Origin: Owenia fusiformis
Lineage: Eukaryota; Annelida; Polychaeta; Sabellida; Oweniidae
DNA length: 64,000 nucleotides
Direction of reading: 5' to 3'
Assembly (NCBI GenBank): GCA_903813345.2
Contig: CAIIXF020000007.1
Coordinates: forward strand, 9,305,730-9,369,729
Shown here one piece after another: positions 26,601 through 36,100 of the stretch. Positions within the stretch are counted from its first letter, which is position 1. Every line of letters begins with the position of its first letter. The translations under genes and the position numbers were made by a program. Under the pieces are notes generated by a model. The model ran no database searches and was not told where the DNA came from. It worked only from the letters and a program-made list of their open reading frames with translations.

Positions 26601-29600
26601 TACTAATGATTCTTTCATAGCACAATCTGTATTACATAAACGTTGTTTAATTTATGTATTTTAGTTATGCTTTTAATCATAACATCTGCAGATGAAAGAG
26701 TATTTAAGGCGTATTTGGATTGTATCTTTATTGTATGTTGTTTTCGTCTCTCAGTTGTCTATTTCATTGTCAAAGGAATCATGATTATCCTGTATTTTAG
26801 ATGTTGTGTTGCATGTTTTCATGTATCTAGAATCATAGCTCTACGTTTAAACCCAACGGATGCAGTAAGTAGAACTAAACATATACCTATGTTGTTTGAT
26901 GCAACAAATAATGAACTAATTTTCAGTATTGTTCTATATGAATTAATGTTCTATTTAGAATACATCACTATTTTCAGCAAGTTAGTTTAGTAGTATAACA
27001 TTTGTATGTGTACCATAACATAAACCCATACAGATACTTTAGTGAATAGACTACACAAAATATAATTTTAGTCTAACAGAACTATTAATACTAAATGAAT
27101 CGGTCTCCTCCAAAGCCGATTGTGTTAACGTTTCAAAGATCGACAACACCCTCGGTCATAATATGCTGGCCAATTAACGATATATGATGAAATTGTAGAG
27201 TCAACAACGATGGGGACGGATTCAACATCAATGAGCCCAGCAATGCGGCACAGAGACACCACATTGATTCATTCGACAGGTACATTTTTTTTAAAGGATT
27301 TTTCAGCTGCCCTTATTCAAATATAAAATAAAAACTTGTTTTCCTGAGTGTGTCGTTGTCGATTAAAAAGATGGCAGTATAAATAGATGCCAATTATTCC
27401 CGTATTTCTCCGTCCAAATAACCAATCTTAACAATTTCAATGTACATTAACGTTTAATTGACAATTATTGAAGAGACTGTCTCAGATTGTTTTATCCCCT
27501 TCCATATATAAAACCTGAGTTAGGTTGAGTGTATAATGGGCTCGTTGATTATTTTAGAGACAATAAAAACAACGGCAACAGATGCATCATCAGTTTATAC
27601 CACGGCTTATCATGAAGAAGGAAACACAACACTGGCCCATCCGACAACATCAACGTCTGTTAAGCAAGGTGAATGTGTGGTTTCATAAACATTTATTAAT
27701 TTCTGCATTGTATACACTGAAACAAATTTGGTTTACATCAAATAAAAAGACATGATTGCTTTCAAATTATTGTAGAGTCAACAACGGTAACAGATGCCTC
27801 ATCAGCTATCACGTCGGTGAATTTCGAAGAAGGGAACACAACCTCAACCCAATCGGCCACATCACCGTCTGTTTACCAAGGTATATTCAAGATTTCATCA
27901 ACTTTTATTGATTTAAGAATTATGTACATCTAAGCAAAAGGAGTTAACATAATATAATTTAAGACATGGTCGATTTCAAATTATTGTAGATTCAACAACG
28001 GCAACAAATGTACCATCAGTTGTAACCACGGTTCATCATGAAGAGGAGAACACAACATTGACCTATTCGACTACATCACTGTCTGTAAACCAAGGTACAT
28101 TTACGATTTTATAAACATTTATTAATTTATGAATTAAGTACATTTTAATAGTTGCAAATTGAGTTTACATTTCATCATATATTTAAGACATGGACGATTT
28201 CAAATAATTGTAGAGTCAACAACGGCAACAAATGTACCATCAGTTGTAACCACGGTTCATCATGAAGAGGAGAACACAACATTGACCCATTCGACTTCAT
28301 CACTGTCTGTAAACCAAGGTACATTTACGATTTTATAAACATTTATTAATTCATGAATTAAGTACATTTAAACAAATTGAGTTTAAATTTCATCATATAT
28401 TTAAGACATGGACGATTTCAAATAATTGTAGAGTCAACAACGGCAACAAATGTACCATCAGTTGTAACCACGGTTCAGCATGAAGATGAGAACACAACAT
28501 TGACCCATTCGACGACATCAGTGTCTGTTAACCAAGGTACATTTACGATTTAATAAACATTTATTAATTTATGAATTAAGTACATTAAAACAATTGCAAA
28601 TTGATTTTACATTTCATTATATATTTAAGACATTACGATTTTAAATAATTGTAGAGTCAACAACGGCAACAAATTCACCATCAGTTGTAACCACGGTTCA
28701 TCATGAAGATGAGAACACATCATTGACCCATTCGACTACATCACTCTCTGTAAACCAAGGTACATTTACGATTTAATAAACATTTATTAATTTATGAATT
28801 AAGTACATTAAAACAATTGCAAATTGATTTTACATTTCATTATATATTTAAGACATTACGATTTTAAATAATTGTAGAGTCAACAACGGCAACAAATGTA
28901 CCATCAGTTGTAACCACGGTTCAGCATGAAGAGAACACAACATTGACCCATTCAACTACATCGGTGTCTGTTAACCAAGGTACATTCACGATCTATAAAC
29001 ATTTATTAATTTATGAATTTATTACAAGGGTTGTTCAAAATGTTTTGCACAAATATATGTAATTATGAGAATAATGAACCTATCTTGTATCAAGTTGGTA
29101 GGTATGTGCCCCCATCTTATTCCCTTACACTGTCAAGGTTTAATGTGCATACGTCTTCTACTTAACATTCTATGGTTGCTATAATAATCAATACGACGAT
29201 GCAATGGTCCATATCATTTTGTAAAAAAACTAATAATATTTAAAGAACATTGTTACTAATCATGCAAAATTTACTTACATAAACTGTCATCTTCCCCCTG
29301 CTATAACCAATTTGGAAGCGCCCAATTTAACTGAATCACGTGATCTAAGTATGCGCAATGACTTACACATGATTTCTGTCGCAGTGTTACGACGGCCAAT
29401 CAGATTGCGAGTTCTTAATCGGGGATGATTTCTGTCTCAGTGTTACGACAGCCAATCAGACTGCGAGTTCTTAATCAGGGAAATGGTAACTGCTTATCGC
29501 AGGGGTAAAAAGAAAGAATATATTCTGGATTTTGAAGCCCTGCGATCGGAGGATGATAAACTGTCAACGTAGGTTTGAACTATATCTAGTTTTGTTCTCG

Positions 29601-31730
29601 TGACAAAAGTGAATCTTATATCAATATTTCCCATCTTGTTTTCTTTGATCATGCCAAAGAATGACAGTTAACATACTCTTCAAACATCTTGAAAAAATCA
29701 CCTGATTTTATGACGTTATGGGTCGAAATAATAAGGTTGAAGCAGAAAACATTGATAGAATACATGAGAAAAAATTGGTAAACCGTACTACAGACGATCA
29801 TGCATTCATGCATTAATACATATTGCATATAATGACTCCAATTGGCATTGTGAAGTATTCCAAGATGGAATTAGAAGGAAGGGACAATGTACTGATTGAG
29901 ATTACTAAAAAGAAAAACTACATATTAAGTACTACATGTATATATTTAGATCTAATATAAATTAGTTATAACACAACTTGACTAACAGCTGAAAGAACAA
30001 AGATTGACCGAACCATTTCAGCCTAAATCAAGGCATTCCTAAAATCAATTCAATTTAATAACGTCTTATGTACCATGGGCCCATGGGTTCACATTTTAAA
30101 GTCAATATCTCAGGAAGTGGTCCTGAAATTTCATATTTGCTTGTAAGAAGGGTGATACTATATCTGTATCAAATTTCATGTAAAAACGATAAAATCTCTT
30201 CTCTTGAGAAGCTTTCGTGCAGAACCTTTCGAACGACCCTAATACATTTAAACGAAGTGAGTTTAAATTGCATCATATATTTAAGACATGGACGATTTCA
30301 AATAATTGTAGAGTCCAAAACGGCAACAAATGTACCATCAGTTGTAACCACGGTTCATCATGAAGAGGAGAACACAACATTGACCTATTCGACTACATCA
30401 CTGTCTGTAAACCAAGGTACATTTACGATTTTATAAACATTTATTAATTTATGAATTAAGTACATTTAAACAAATTGAGTTTACATTTCATCATATATTT
30501 AAGACATGGACGATTTCAAATTATAGTAGAGTCAACAACGGCAACAAATGTACCATCAGTTGTAACCACGGTTCATCATGAAGATGAGAACACAACATTG
30601 ACCCATTCGACTACATCACTCTCTGTAAACCAAGGTACATTTACGATTTTATAAACATTAATTAATTTATGAATTAAGTACATTTTAACAATTGCAAATT
30701 GAGTTTACATTTCATCATATATTTAAGACATGGACGATTTCAAATTATAGTAGAGTCAACAACGGCAACAAATGTACCATCAGTTGTAACCACGGTACAT
30801 CTTGAGGAGGAGAACACAACATTGACCCATTCAACTACATCGGTGTCTGTTAACCAAGGTACATTTTGACTTGATATACATTTATTAGCTCAAGTTGTAT
30901 ACTATTATTACTGACTGGTCTTAATCCTTGATGTTCCATTTGTGTGTTAGTGTGTTTGACATATTGATAGTGCCTCGTAATGGAAAGATGTCACCTTTAT
31001 TGAGTAAAAATGAATTAAAAATCATATTCAGGGTTTGCGATTAAGTAGTAATAAGGAAAACGTAATTGAAGTGAGAGGTACCTATCGACACTTTTGACGC
31101 ATTATGCATGTCGTCGATTGTCAGCATTGACATTTTATTTTACACTCTGATGTAACTCACGGCTAAATATAGCCTATCGTAACGATACGACTTATTTAGA
31201 AGATTCATTGCAACATTATGTCATCTATTGTTAATGTTCTAATTTTAGGGATGTCCGACTCTTCCCTGTTTGGTGCAATTATAGCATCATTGTTATGCAC
31301 CGCCATACTTATCGCAGTGATTGTGTTTTGTATATTGAGGATAAGAAGAAAAGAGAGACTTTACTCAGATGAGACAAGCTCTTCTGTGTCAAGCACATAT
31401 CAAAAAGGTCTACATAATGGATTATATGAAAACAGAATCAATCAATTTATTGACATGGATCGGGTTGTCGATCATGGATATATAAGTACCTCCTCAAGAG
31501 ATGATTTTGTCATGCATATCCCAAAACTAATACCCACTTATAACAGTGGCAGTTTAGTAAGAATAGCACCCGGAACATTACCATACCAACTTTTTGACCA
31601 CGATAGAACAAGTAGATATTCAAATCATGATTCTAACAGAGGATACGCGTCCGAGTATGATTACGATTTAACCAATACAAGAACGAAGAAGTACAGAACG
31701 CCACATTCCGATGGATATTTAACAACTTAA
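12823..31730 (+). CDS. Receptor gene A: Ig-like and eight-module type I membrane protein
   Basis: There are 25 exons: 12823-13192, 15565-15870, 16643-16936, 17137-17439, 17528-17803, 19031-19348, 19477-19830, 19976-20335, 21728-22039, 22223-22276, 22377-22685, 22815-23189, 25176-25262, 27199-27279, 27558-27668, 27776-27880, 27990-28094, 28214-28318, 28432-28536, 28655-28759, 28878-28979, 30312-30416, 30530-30634, 30754-30858, 31249-31730. They total 5334 nt, 1777 aa. Every intron is phase 1, which supports each border. In order the protein has a signal peptide, a propeptide with REKR, an Ig V-like and a second Ig-like domain, eight related modules, an 11-exon Thr-rich stalk, a transmembrane helix and a tail of about 125 residues. 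This is a cell-surface receptor or adhesion molecule; the ligand is unknown. Gene B, directly downstream, is its tandem paralogue. I do not recognise a named family, and the exon model has not been tested with transcripts. Confidence 0.85.
13531..13879. repeat. Inverted-repeat element in gene A intron 1
   Basis: Outer arms TTCACTGGTGATCCACTCGA and TCGAGCGGATCACCAGTGGAA bracket a 349-bp unit. It contains a further hairpin (about 13561-13670) with arms around GAATCGTCGATTTAAT. It appears to be a small fold-back transposon copy with no coding capacity. Confidence 0.6.
14565..15230 (+). mobile_element. AAAATGGCCGCC-type repetitive element, copy 2
   Basis: It starts ATCCCACCAAACTAAGTTCGAG, followed by CGTTC tandem words (14612-14640) and blocks of 'caaaatggccgctatttttgt' with 'gctctgctcaa'. 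It lies in gene A intron 1 and shares its start with the copy at 51.0-51.8 kb, which is in reverse. No transposase is visible; the right end is uncertain. Confidence 0.55.
15565..16936 (+). CDS. Gene A exons 2-3: two Ig-like domains
   Basis: Exon 2 (15565-15870) encodes an Ig V-type fold: LECPV gives the B-strand Cys, VRWFKD the C-strand Trp, and DAGRYWC the F-strand Y-x-C. Exon 3 (16643-16936) encodes a second Ig-like domain with LKCG, VKWID and ATCSVSV, plus an extra Cys pair (KCPETP and ELCKIEF) that may staple the domain ends. Sequons NIT, NET and NQS suggest glycosylation. Each domain is one phase 1-1 exon, as is usual in Ig-superfamily genes. Confidence 0.85.
17137..23189 (+). CDS. Gene A exons 4-12: eight repeats of an unassigned extracellular module
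   Basis: Exons 4, 5, 6, 7, 8, 9, 11 and 12 each encode one module of about 90-125 residues; exon 10 (22223-22276) is an 18-residue linker. A typical module starts near a Cys, then has G-[LIF]-Y, an N-x-R-P-V-Y-x-H core, an aromatic strand (YLYR, YIYH, YVYF), a Trp-x-[IL] (YWYIG, YWILA, KWVIR, EWVID) and a final Cys. The core reads NRKPVY, NGRPVY, NNRASY, SDGRPVY, NNRPVY, NYRPYY, ESPVY and NHRPVY in order. Modules 2-7 have the Cys pair; module 1 has only one internal Cys. The pattern indicates a folded disulfide-bonded beta domain, but I do not assign a Pfam family. The donor of exon 7 (GTTTTG) is weak. Confidence 0.8.
18203..18954. mobile_element. Fold-back element of about 750 bp in gene A intron 5
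   Basis: The ends are mirrored: a perfect 28-bp stretch starting GGTGAATTTCATAGTTAAAC at 18203 and its complement ending at 18954. More diverged pairing continues inward through CACCAAACTAGT (about 18318 and 18867). Gene B intron 5 is only about 300 bp and lacks it, so it inserted after the gene duplication or was lost from B. Confidence 0.7.
20691..21564. mobile_element. MITE family 1, copy 2, in gene A intron 8
   Basis: It has the same terminal repeats as the element at 7667-8311 (TTAAAAGGTRGATTGGATCG and complement) and shared internal sequence in reverse orientation, such as AAGATTGGTGCTCTC at about 20776. It is 874 bp long. The flanks are ATCAGATA (20683-20690) and ATCAGATT (21565-21572), a 7/8 match that supports an 8-bp target duplication. 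Gene B has no copy in the matching intron. Confidence 0.8.
23386..23520. repeat. Dispersed hairpin repeat (family 2), copy in gene A intron 12
   Basis: Arms of about 37 bp (CTAGCAATATTGTTCCACAT at about 23386, and its complement to about 23497) form a hairpin, followed by CCCATTTTCAATAGTAAG. Related fragments occur at about 950-1010 (+) and about 58985-59100 (-). Confidence 0.6.
23598..25030 (+). mobile_element. Satellite-like element with TCTG/TCCG microsatellite, gene A intron 12
   Basis: It is bracketed by GCTCACATGGTGAGC (23598-23612) and the complementary CACCATGTGAGC near 25019-25030. A (TCTG)n/(TCCG)n microsatellite covers 23631-23738. Four diverged units of roughly 260-350 bp follow, each starting AACCCTCTGTCGATAGGATTCC-like (23761, 24108, 24434, 24696) and containing CAAAATGGCCGCCATTTTTG. 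It has no coding capacity. Confidence 0.7.
25176..25262 (+). CDS. Gene A exon 13: start of the Thr-rich stalk
   Basis: This 87-nt phase 1-1 exon encodes EFPETTVIPEVTSEMTTVIT and nine more residues, rich in Thr and acidic residues and likely O-glycosylated. The gene B counterpart is 52899-53021 (123 nt). It links the module region to the repeated stalk exons. Confidence 0.72.
25945..26366. repeat. Inverted-repeat element, gene A intron 13
   Basis: Arms of about 55 bp starting TTAGGGGAGGCATCAAAAG (25947) and its complement (to 26365) surround about 310 bp, with G-runs just inside both arms. It is a short non-coding DNA element. A separate stretch just outside it (about 26520-26590) is shared with gene B at 53790-53845. 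Confidence 0.6.
27199..30858 (+). CDS. Gene A exons 14-24: tandem stalk exons
   Basis: Eleven phase 1-1 exons encode Thr/Ser-rich 26-37 residue units with a recurring pattern of ESTTATNVPSVVTT and then ENTTLTHSTTS. Each of the last ten carries one NTT or NTS sequon. Exons 16-24 are 105 nt (102 nt in exon 21), spaced 214-224 nt start to start. The introns are also near-identical (GTACATTTACGATTT... to ...AATTGTAG), so whole exon+intron units were amplified. The product should be an extended, heavily glycosylated mucin-like stalk between the modules and the membrane. A mariner-type insertion lies between exons 21 and 22. Confidence 0.83.
29022..30242. mobile_element. Mariner-type element, 1.2 kb, splitting the stalk-exon array
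   Basis: The ends are mirrored: TTACAAGGGTTGTTCAAAAT (left) and the complement of TTAGGGTCGTTCGAAAGG (right), both followed by GTTYTGCAC. It is flanked by TA at 29020-29021 and 30243-30244. The length is typical of mariner elements, but no transposase frame survives. Inside, a 57-bp tandem duplication (about 29367 and 29424, GTGTTACGACRGCCAATCAG) is visible. Removing it restores a stalk intron matching its neighbours. Confidence 0.75.
31249..31730 (+). CDS. Gene A exon 25: transmembrane helix and cytoplasmic tail
   Basis: After acceptor TTTTAG (31248) the exon encodes a short linker, a hydrophobic helix of about 24 residues (FGAIIASLLCTAILIAVIVF...IL) and a basic stop-transfer sequence RIRRKER. 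A tail of about 125 residues follows to the TAA at 31728-31730. The tail has at least 12 Tyr, including YENR (fits pYxN, the Grb2-SH2 consensus), YQLF (YxxPhi sorting type) and EYDYDL. I find no ITAM or ITIM. A possible poly(A) signal AATAAA is at 31759-31764. Confidence 0.85.
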
Positions 31731-31758
31731 GTTAATAAGAAAAGTAACATGATAGATA

Positions 31759-31764
31759 AATAAA
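31759..31764 (+). promoter_or_regulatory. Possible polyadenylation signal of gene A
   Basis: AATAAA lies 29 nt after the gene A stop codon, directly followed by A-rich sequence. Further AATAAA words occur near 32024, so the true 3' end is uncertain. Confidence 0.4.
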
Positions 31765-32772
31765 AAAAAAATAAAAAAAAGACTGGGGTAAGAATGACAT
31801 ATTATAATACTTGAATTATGAAATCAATATCAATGTATAAAATTATATATATATGGACCATCTACATATTGGTTTAACTGTTATATTTTTGCTACATCTG
31901 AACAGACGGATTATCTTATATTGAAACATTGATAATATGTGATATTGTATGTAGACGCACCTTACGTTATAAATAAGATAATTGAGTGCTGCTTTTTGAA
32001 AAGCATATGTCTAAATAATAAGAATAAAATAGTGTTAATAAATGTACAATCAAATATTTCACAATTTCTTATAATAATTAGCTTTTTTATAAATTCATCT
32101 ACATTACTTAAAATACAGTAATGTATGACTATAGCTTAATGGTATTTTGATCTAATTACAAATAGTTTTGCTATTGTAATGCTACATTTTGTTTAGGGTT
32201 TAATTAGAAAATATTAAACCCTTACTGAAGTTAACAAACAATGAGGGTTTCCTTAATTTGCAGTGATATTTGTGGACGTATTCAGCTTACATTTCAGAAT
32301 CATAACTAAGCTATACCCTATAAAGAAAATCAAAGAATGATAAAAGAAGTGATGGCAAAAAAAGATTTTCTGTCACTGTAATTAGGATTTAAGTCTAGAC
32401 TTTACCTGCTAACCTGCGGTAATGTTTCCCTTTATATACCAACCGGCATTGTTGTTTTGGAAACTGAAAATACCTTAATTTATAGACAAGACATCTCACT
32501 TTCACTGAAAGGCATTCGCTTGTTATTTTACAAAAAAAGAATTTACAATTCACCGAGCATGACATTCGCTCCAATGTAATTTAGACTTTGTTAAAAACAA
32601 TTTTATCTGATGGAGATATTCAGTGATGAGCCCTTTTATTAATAAAATAGGAAAATCCTTTTATCCTTGTGAAAGTTCATATGTCACATAGGGTGTGGAT
32701 GATACCGATGGATACCTGGAGATCAGTAGCATGTGTGTAAGTTCGCGGATGAACTGCGTGGCATTATCCACG
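31765..32772. other. Intergenic region between receptor genes A and B
   Basis: About 1 kb, very AT-rich, with no recognisable gene or element. The right end should hold the gene B promoter. GGGTGTGGATGATAC at 32690 is shared with the gene A upstream region. Confidence 0.5.
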
Positions 32773-33139
32773 ATGGCACAAGCAATCGCTGTTATAGTCT
32801 TGCTGTTATTAGGAACACACGGAAATCCAAATATTGATTCTAAATCCACCTGGCCGGGAATCAATCAGCGGCATTCTAAGACGTATTATCCATTGCCGAA
32901 TCTTTCTAGAATTGATACAATTACGGAGAACGATCAGGCTGAAATTGTAAAAAATGGGAAAACTACGCTATATGATGTACGCGCACAAACGACTCGTGTC
33001 TCAAATACTCTTGGGAATTACATCCCTTCAGGATGTACCACCGGATCACCCTGCAGAATTCCAGATCCAGCCTTTTTCAATGAGTATAGTTCAGGTATTC
33101 ACGCCAAAGGGACTCTCAGGGAGAAGAGGGATACATCTG
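32773..33139 (+). CDS. Gene B exon 1: signal peptide and propeptide with REKR
   Basis: Its start is MAQAIAVIVLLLLGTHGNPN, a clear signal peptide that shares GTHGNP and then SNTLGNYIPS with gene A. An in-frame Met eight codons upstream (32749) is possible but less conserved. The exon ends TLREKRDTSG, keeping the furin-type REKR. A Cys pair (SGCTTGSPCR) absent from gene A is present. The donor is at 33140. Confidence 0.82.
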
Positions 33140-36100
33140 GTAAGTGAAACTGGTCGCATCTAGCATTCTTTTAAGATATGATAATTAAATGTCATTTCCA
33201 GTGATGCATATAGCATTATTTACAATCATAAAAACCATAGGCATCATAGAAAGAAGTCAAAACGAAATCTTATTATCTCTAGATTATGCTCGATTTTGTA
33301 AAATTTCTCTCCTGCTTGTTGCAAGAATTTCACATATCGTGGAGCATATGATAAAAAAGTTCTGCTTAATTTTTGTGCAAAAACATTACTTTTTGAGAAT
33401 ATTGTCACCCTGAAATATTATTTTGGTGTACTGTTACCTCTCCTCGATGACGCCGAATATATTTTCTTTATCTAAGGGCCATATGTTCAAGTATACGAAA
33501 TGAGGACAGACTTAATACGTGTGTATTATACGTTAAAAAGTTAATGTTTACCATTAAATTGTTCATACGAGGGTCACTTTTAAAGCAAACATTTTCAATA
33601 AACAAAAGGTGTATTATGACTTTGACATATAGTAGCGATACAAAAGAAACTTGATTCACGCCAAATGATAATAAATTGTTATAAAAATGTTAAACTACCG
33701 AATAATACATCACCAAGGGATATACTTAAGGTTAAAAGTTTACTAACACACCCTTTCTTTAATTCATTTCTTAAAACACGAACGTTACCATAGAAAACAA
33801 GCAAAACATGGTCACGTACACATCTATGTCTTAGACATTTTATTTAACAAGCTAGTTTGATACAAATAACATATAATGAGTCTTTTTAACAGGAATAAAG
33901 ATAAAAATTAAGGGGTCTTCAAATTATAGGATAGCATACATGTACCTGTCAAGTAAAATAATGAAAATCGGGATATTCATTTTTTTAAATCGGGAGAAGT
34001 CGGGATATTTAAAAAAAAATGGGGTGAAAAGCATGATATTTTTAAGAAAAATCGGGAGAAAATCGGGATTTCTATACAAAATCGGGAGAAATTAGGAGTT
34101 TACAATGAAAATTGGGAGAAAATCGGTATTGATTTGGATAATCGGGAGAAAATCGGTAGTTCACAATAAAATTCAGGAGGAAATCGGGGTTAACATAGAC
34201 AAATTGATAAATACGTTTTCTAATTGCATTTGGGCCATTTGCCATCTTTGTTTATTAATATATTCATGAGACATCATCTACATTAAACCAATTATGTAAT
34301 CTGCATCTAGTCCTCACACAATCAATTATCTTTGTGATAAAGCATACGTGTTTGTGTTATACACGAAGTCAAAGAATACTGTCAATAAAAACGTATCTAT
34401 TCGTTCAGTACGCTGTATTGAATATCTCAGTCTCTGAATGATCGATTAAATAAAATTCTGGTTTCAAATAGTTTAAAGAAGATTAAATAAGCAAACGGTA
34501 TGTGTAGTAAGCTATTTCGTTTTATCACAAAAATGAGTCTCAAAAATGCTAAAAAAATCGGAATGTATCATTAACAAATCGGGAGTTTTGAACGCAAAAT
34601 CGGGATATTTCATGAAAAAAATCGGGATATTTAACGAAAAATTGGAATATTTTCTTAAAATCGGGATAAAAATCGGGATTTTGAAAAAATAAATCGGGAT
34701 GAGCAATAAAAAATCGGGCATTTGAGGGGTGAGGGATAGATGGATAAACATAAGAAGCTGACGCGGTTCGGACAAATGACATATAGATTCAATTTAGAAA
34801 AGATTAATACAGCCCTTACTGAAATAATGTTTCACAACAATAAATAAATCGATAATACCAATATTGAGAACGAGGCTGATAAAAAAATGTAGCAAAAAAT
34901 GTAGCTCCGCAATATTTCTCGATTTTGGACTATTCCAGGCTTCAGATACCGAGTTATTGCACATAATTGGATATAGGAACTCCTTGAGGATACAACGCAC
35001 CCTTCTAAGTGAGTTATTCTGTGAAAGAAGGATTGTAATATTGACATAAACTTTTTTTCTAAATCTTCCATACACGGATTTCGTCGCCATTTTTTCCTTG
35101 GCCCGTCCCTGTGTATTATTTGCATCTTGAACACTTAGTCTACATGTTACGCTGCTGAAAAATCTGATTATACATGTTCAGGGCCTTTCACACCACAGCC
35201 ATGCAAGAATTTCCCGCCATTTGACGTGTGGCCCTTCCCCGTGTATAACTCGCTGATTGAACACTTAGTGTATAAGTACGCGCTGATAATAGACTAGTTA
35301 TACATCTTTGGAGCCCTACTCGCTCTATTCTTACCTAGCAAGGTTGCGACAACCTCGGAATTGTATGTTTTGATTTGAGCGACGCAAAACAGCAGATCTT
35401 TTACCAGAATCTGATACAATGCCACTTTCTACCAAAGTGCATGTGCCTGCAGATATAGAAATTGATGACGATTCCACAAATGATAGTGACAATTGTATGG
35501 AATCAACTAGTGGTGATTTTCTCAGTGATTATGATGACTTTAATCCCACCCCAATAGCTACCCAGACCGAAAATGATATCATTAATGAAATTAAAGAATT
35601 GTGTTCCGGTGCAGACAAAGCGTTATTCATTAAAAGACTATGCGACCACCAAGATGTTGACGGATTAGTTCATTCCAGAGATGCTTTATTTGATTATGCA
35701 CGAATCAATCGCAGCAATGCCATGCCACCAGGTGCGCTTATTCGTCGTCTACCCAGTAGGAAAAACAAACAAACAAGCACTTCTGTTAAAGAAAAGCTGG
35801 CATGTGATATATATCATCTTTTCCATTTCATCAATGGAGCTTCTAACCTGTCGGATATTAAGACACTGTTAAATCCTAAGGCAAAGACAAACAGAAAATC
35901 AGTTGTTCACAACCCTATCGATGATACAATGAGACACAAAAACAGTGATGACCAACTAGCAATTATACTCAAAAACGTTCTTGAACTCAAATCTAACGTT
36001 GCAACTGAAATCAATGAACTCAAGGCTGAAATCGCAAAGTCTACAAAATCAAAAGTAAAAGAACTCAATAATGTAATTGAAATAAAGCAGAATGAACTTA

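Noticed and set aside
26643-26990. Hydrophobic 115-codon open frame in gene A intron 13
   Set aside because: AT-rich sequence with no phase-1 splice borders; gene A has a convincing transmembrane exon at 31249.
30068-30436. 122-codon open frame covering part of the mariner element and stalk exon 22
   Set aside because: It reads through transposon and intron; only 30312-30416 is supported as an exon by splice sites and repeats.
34512-34782. Minus-strand open frames rich in PDF/IPIF
   Set aside because: Translations of the AAATCGGGA word cluster; no start context or domain.
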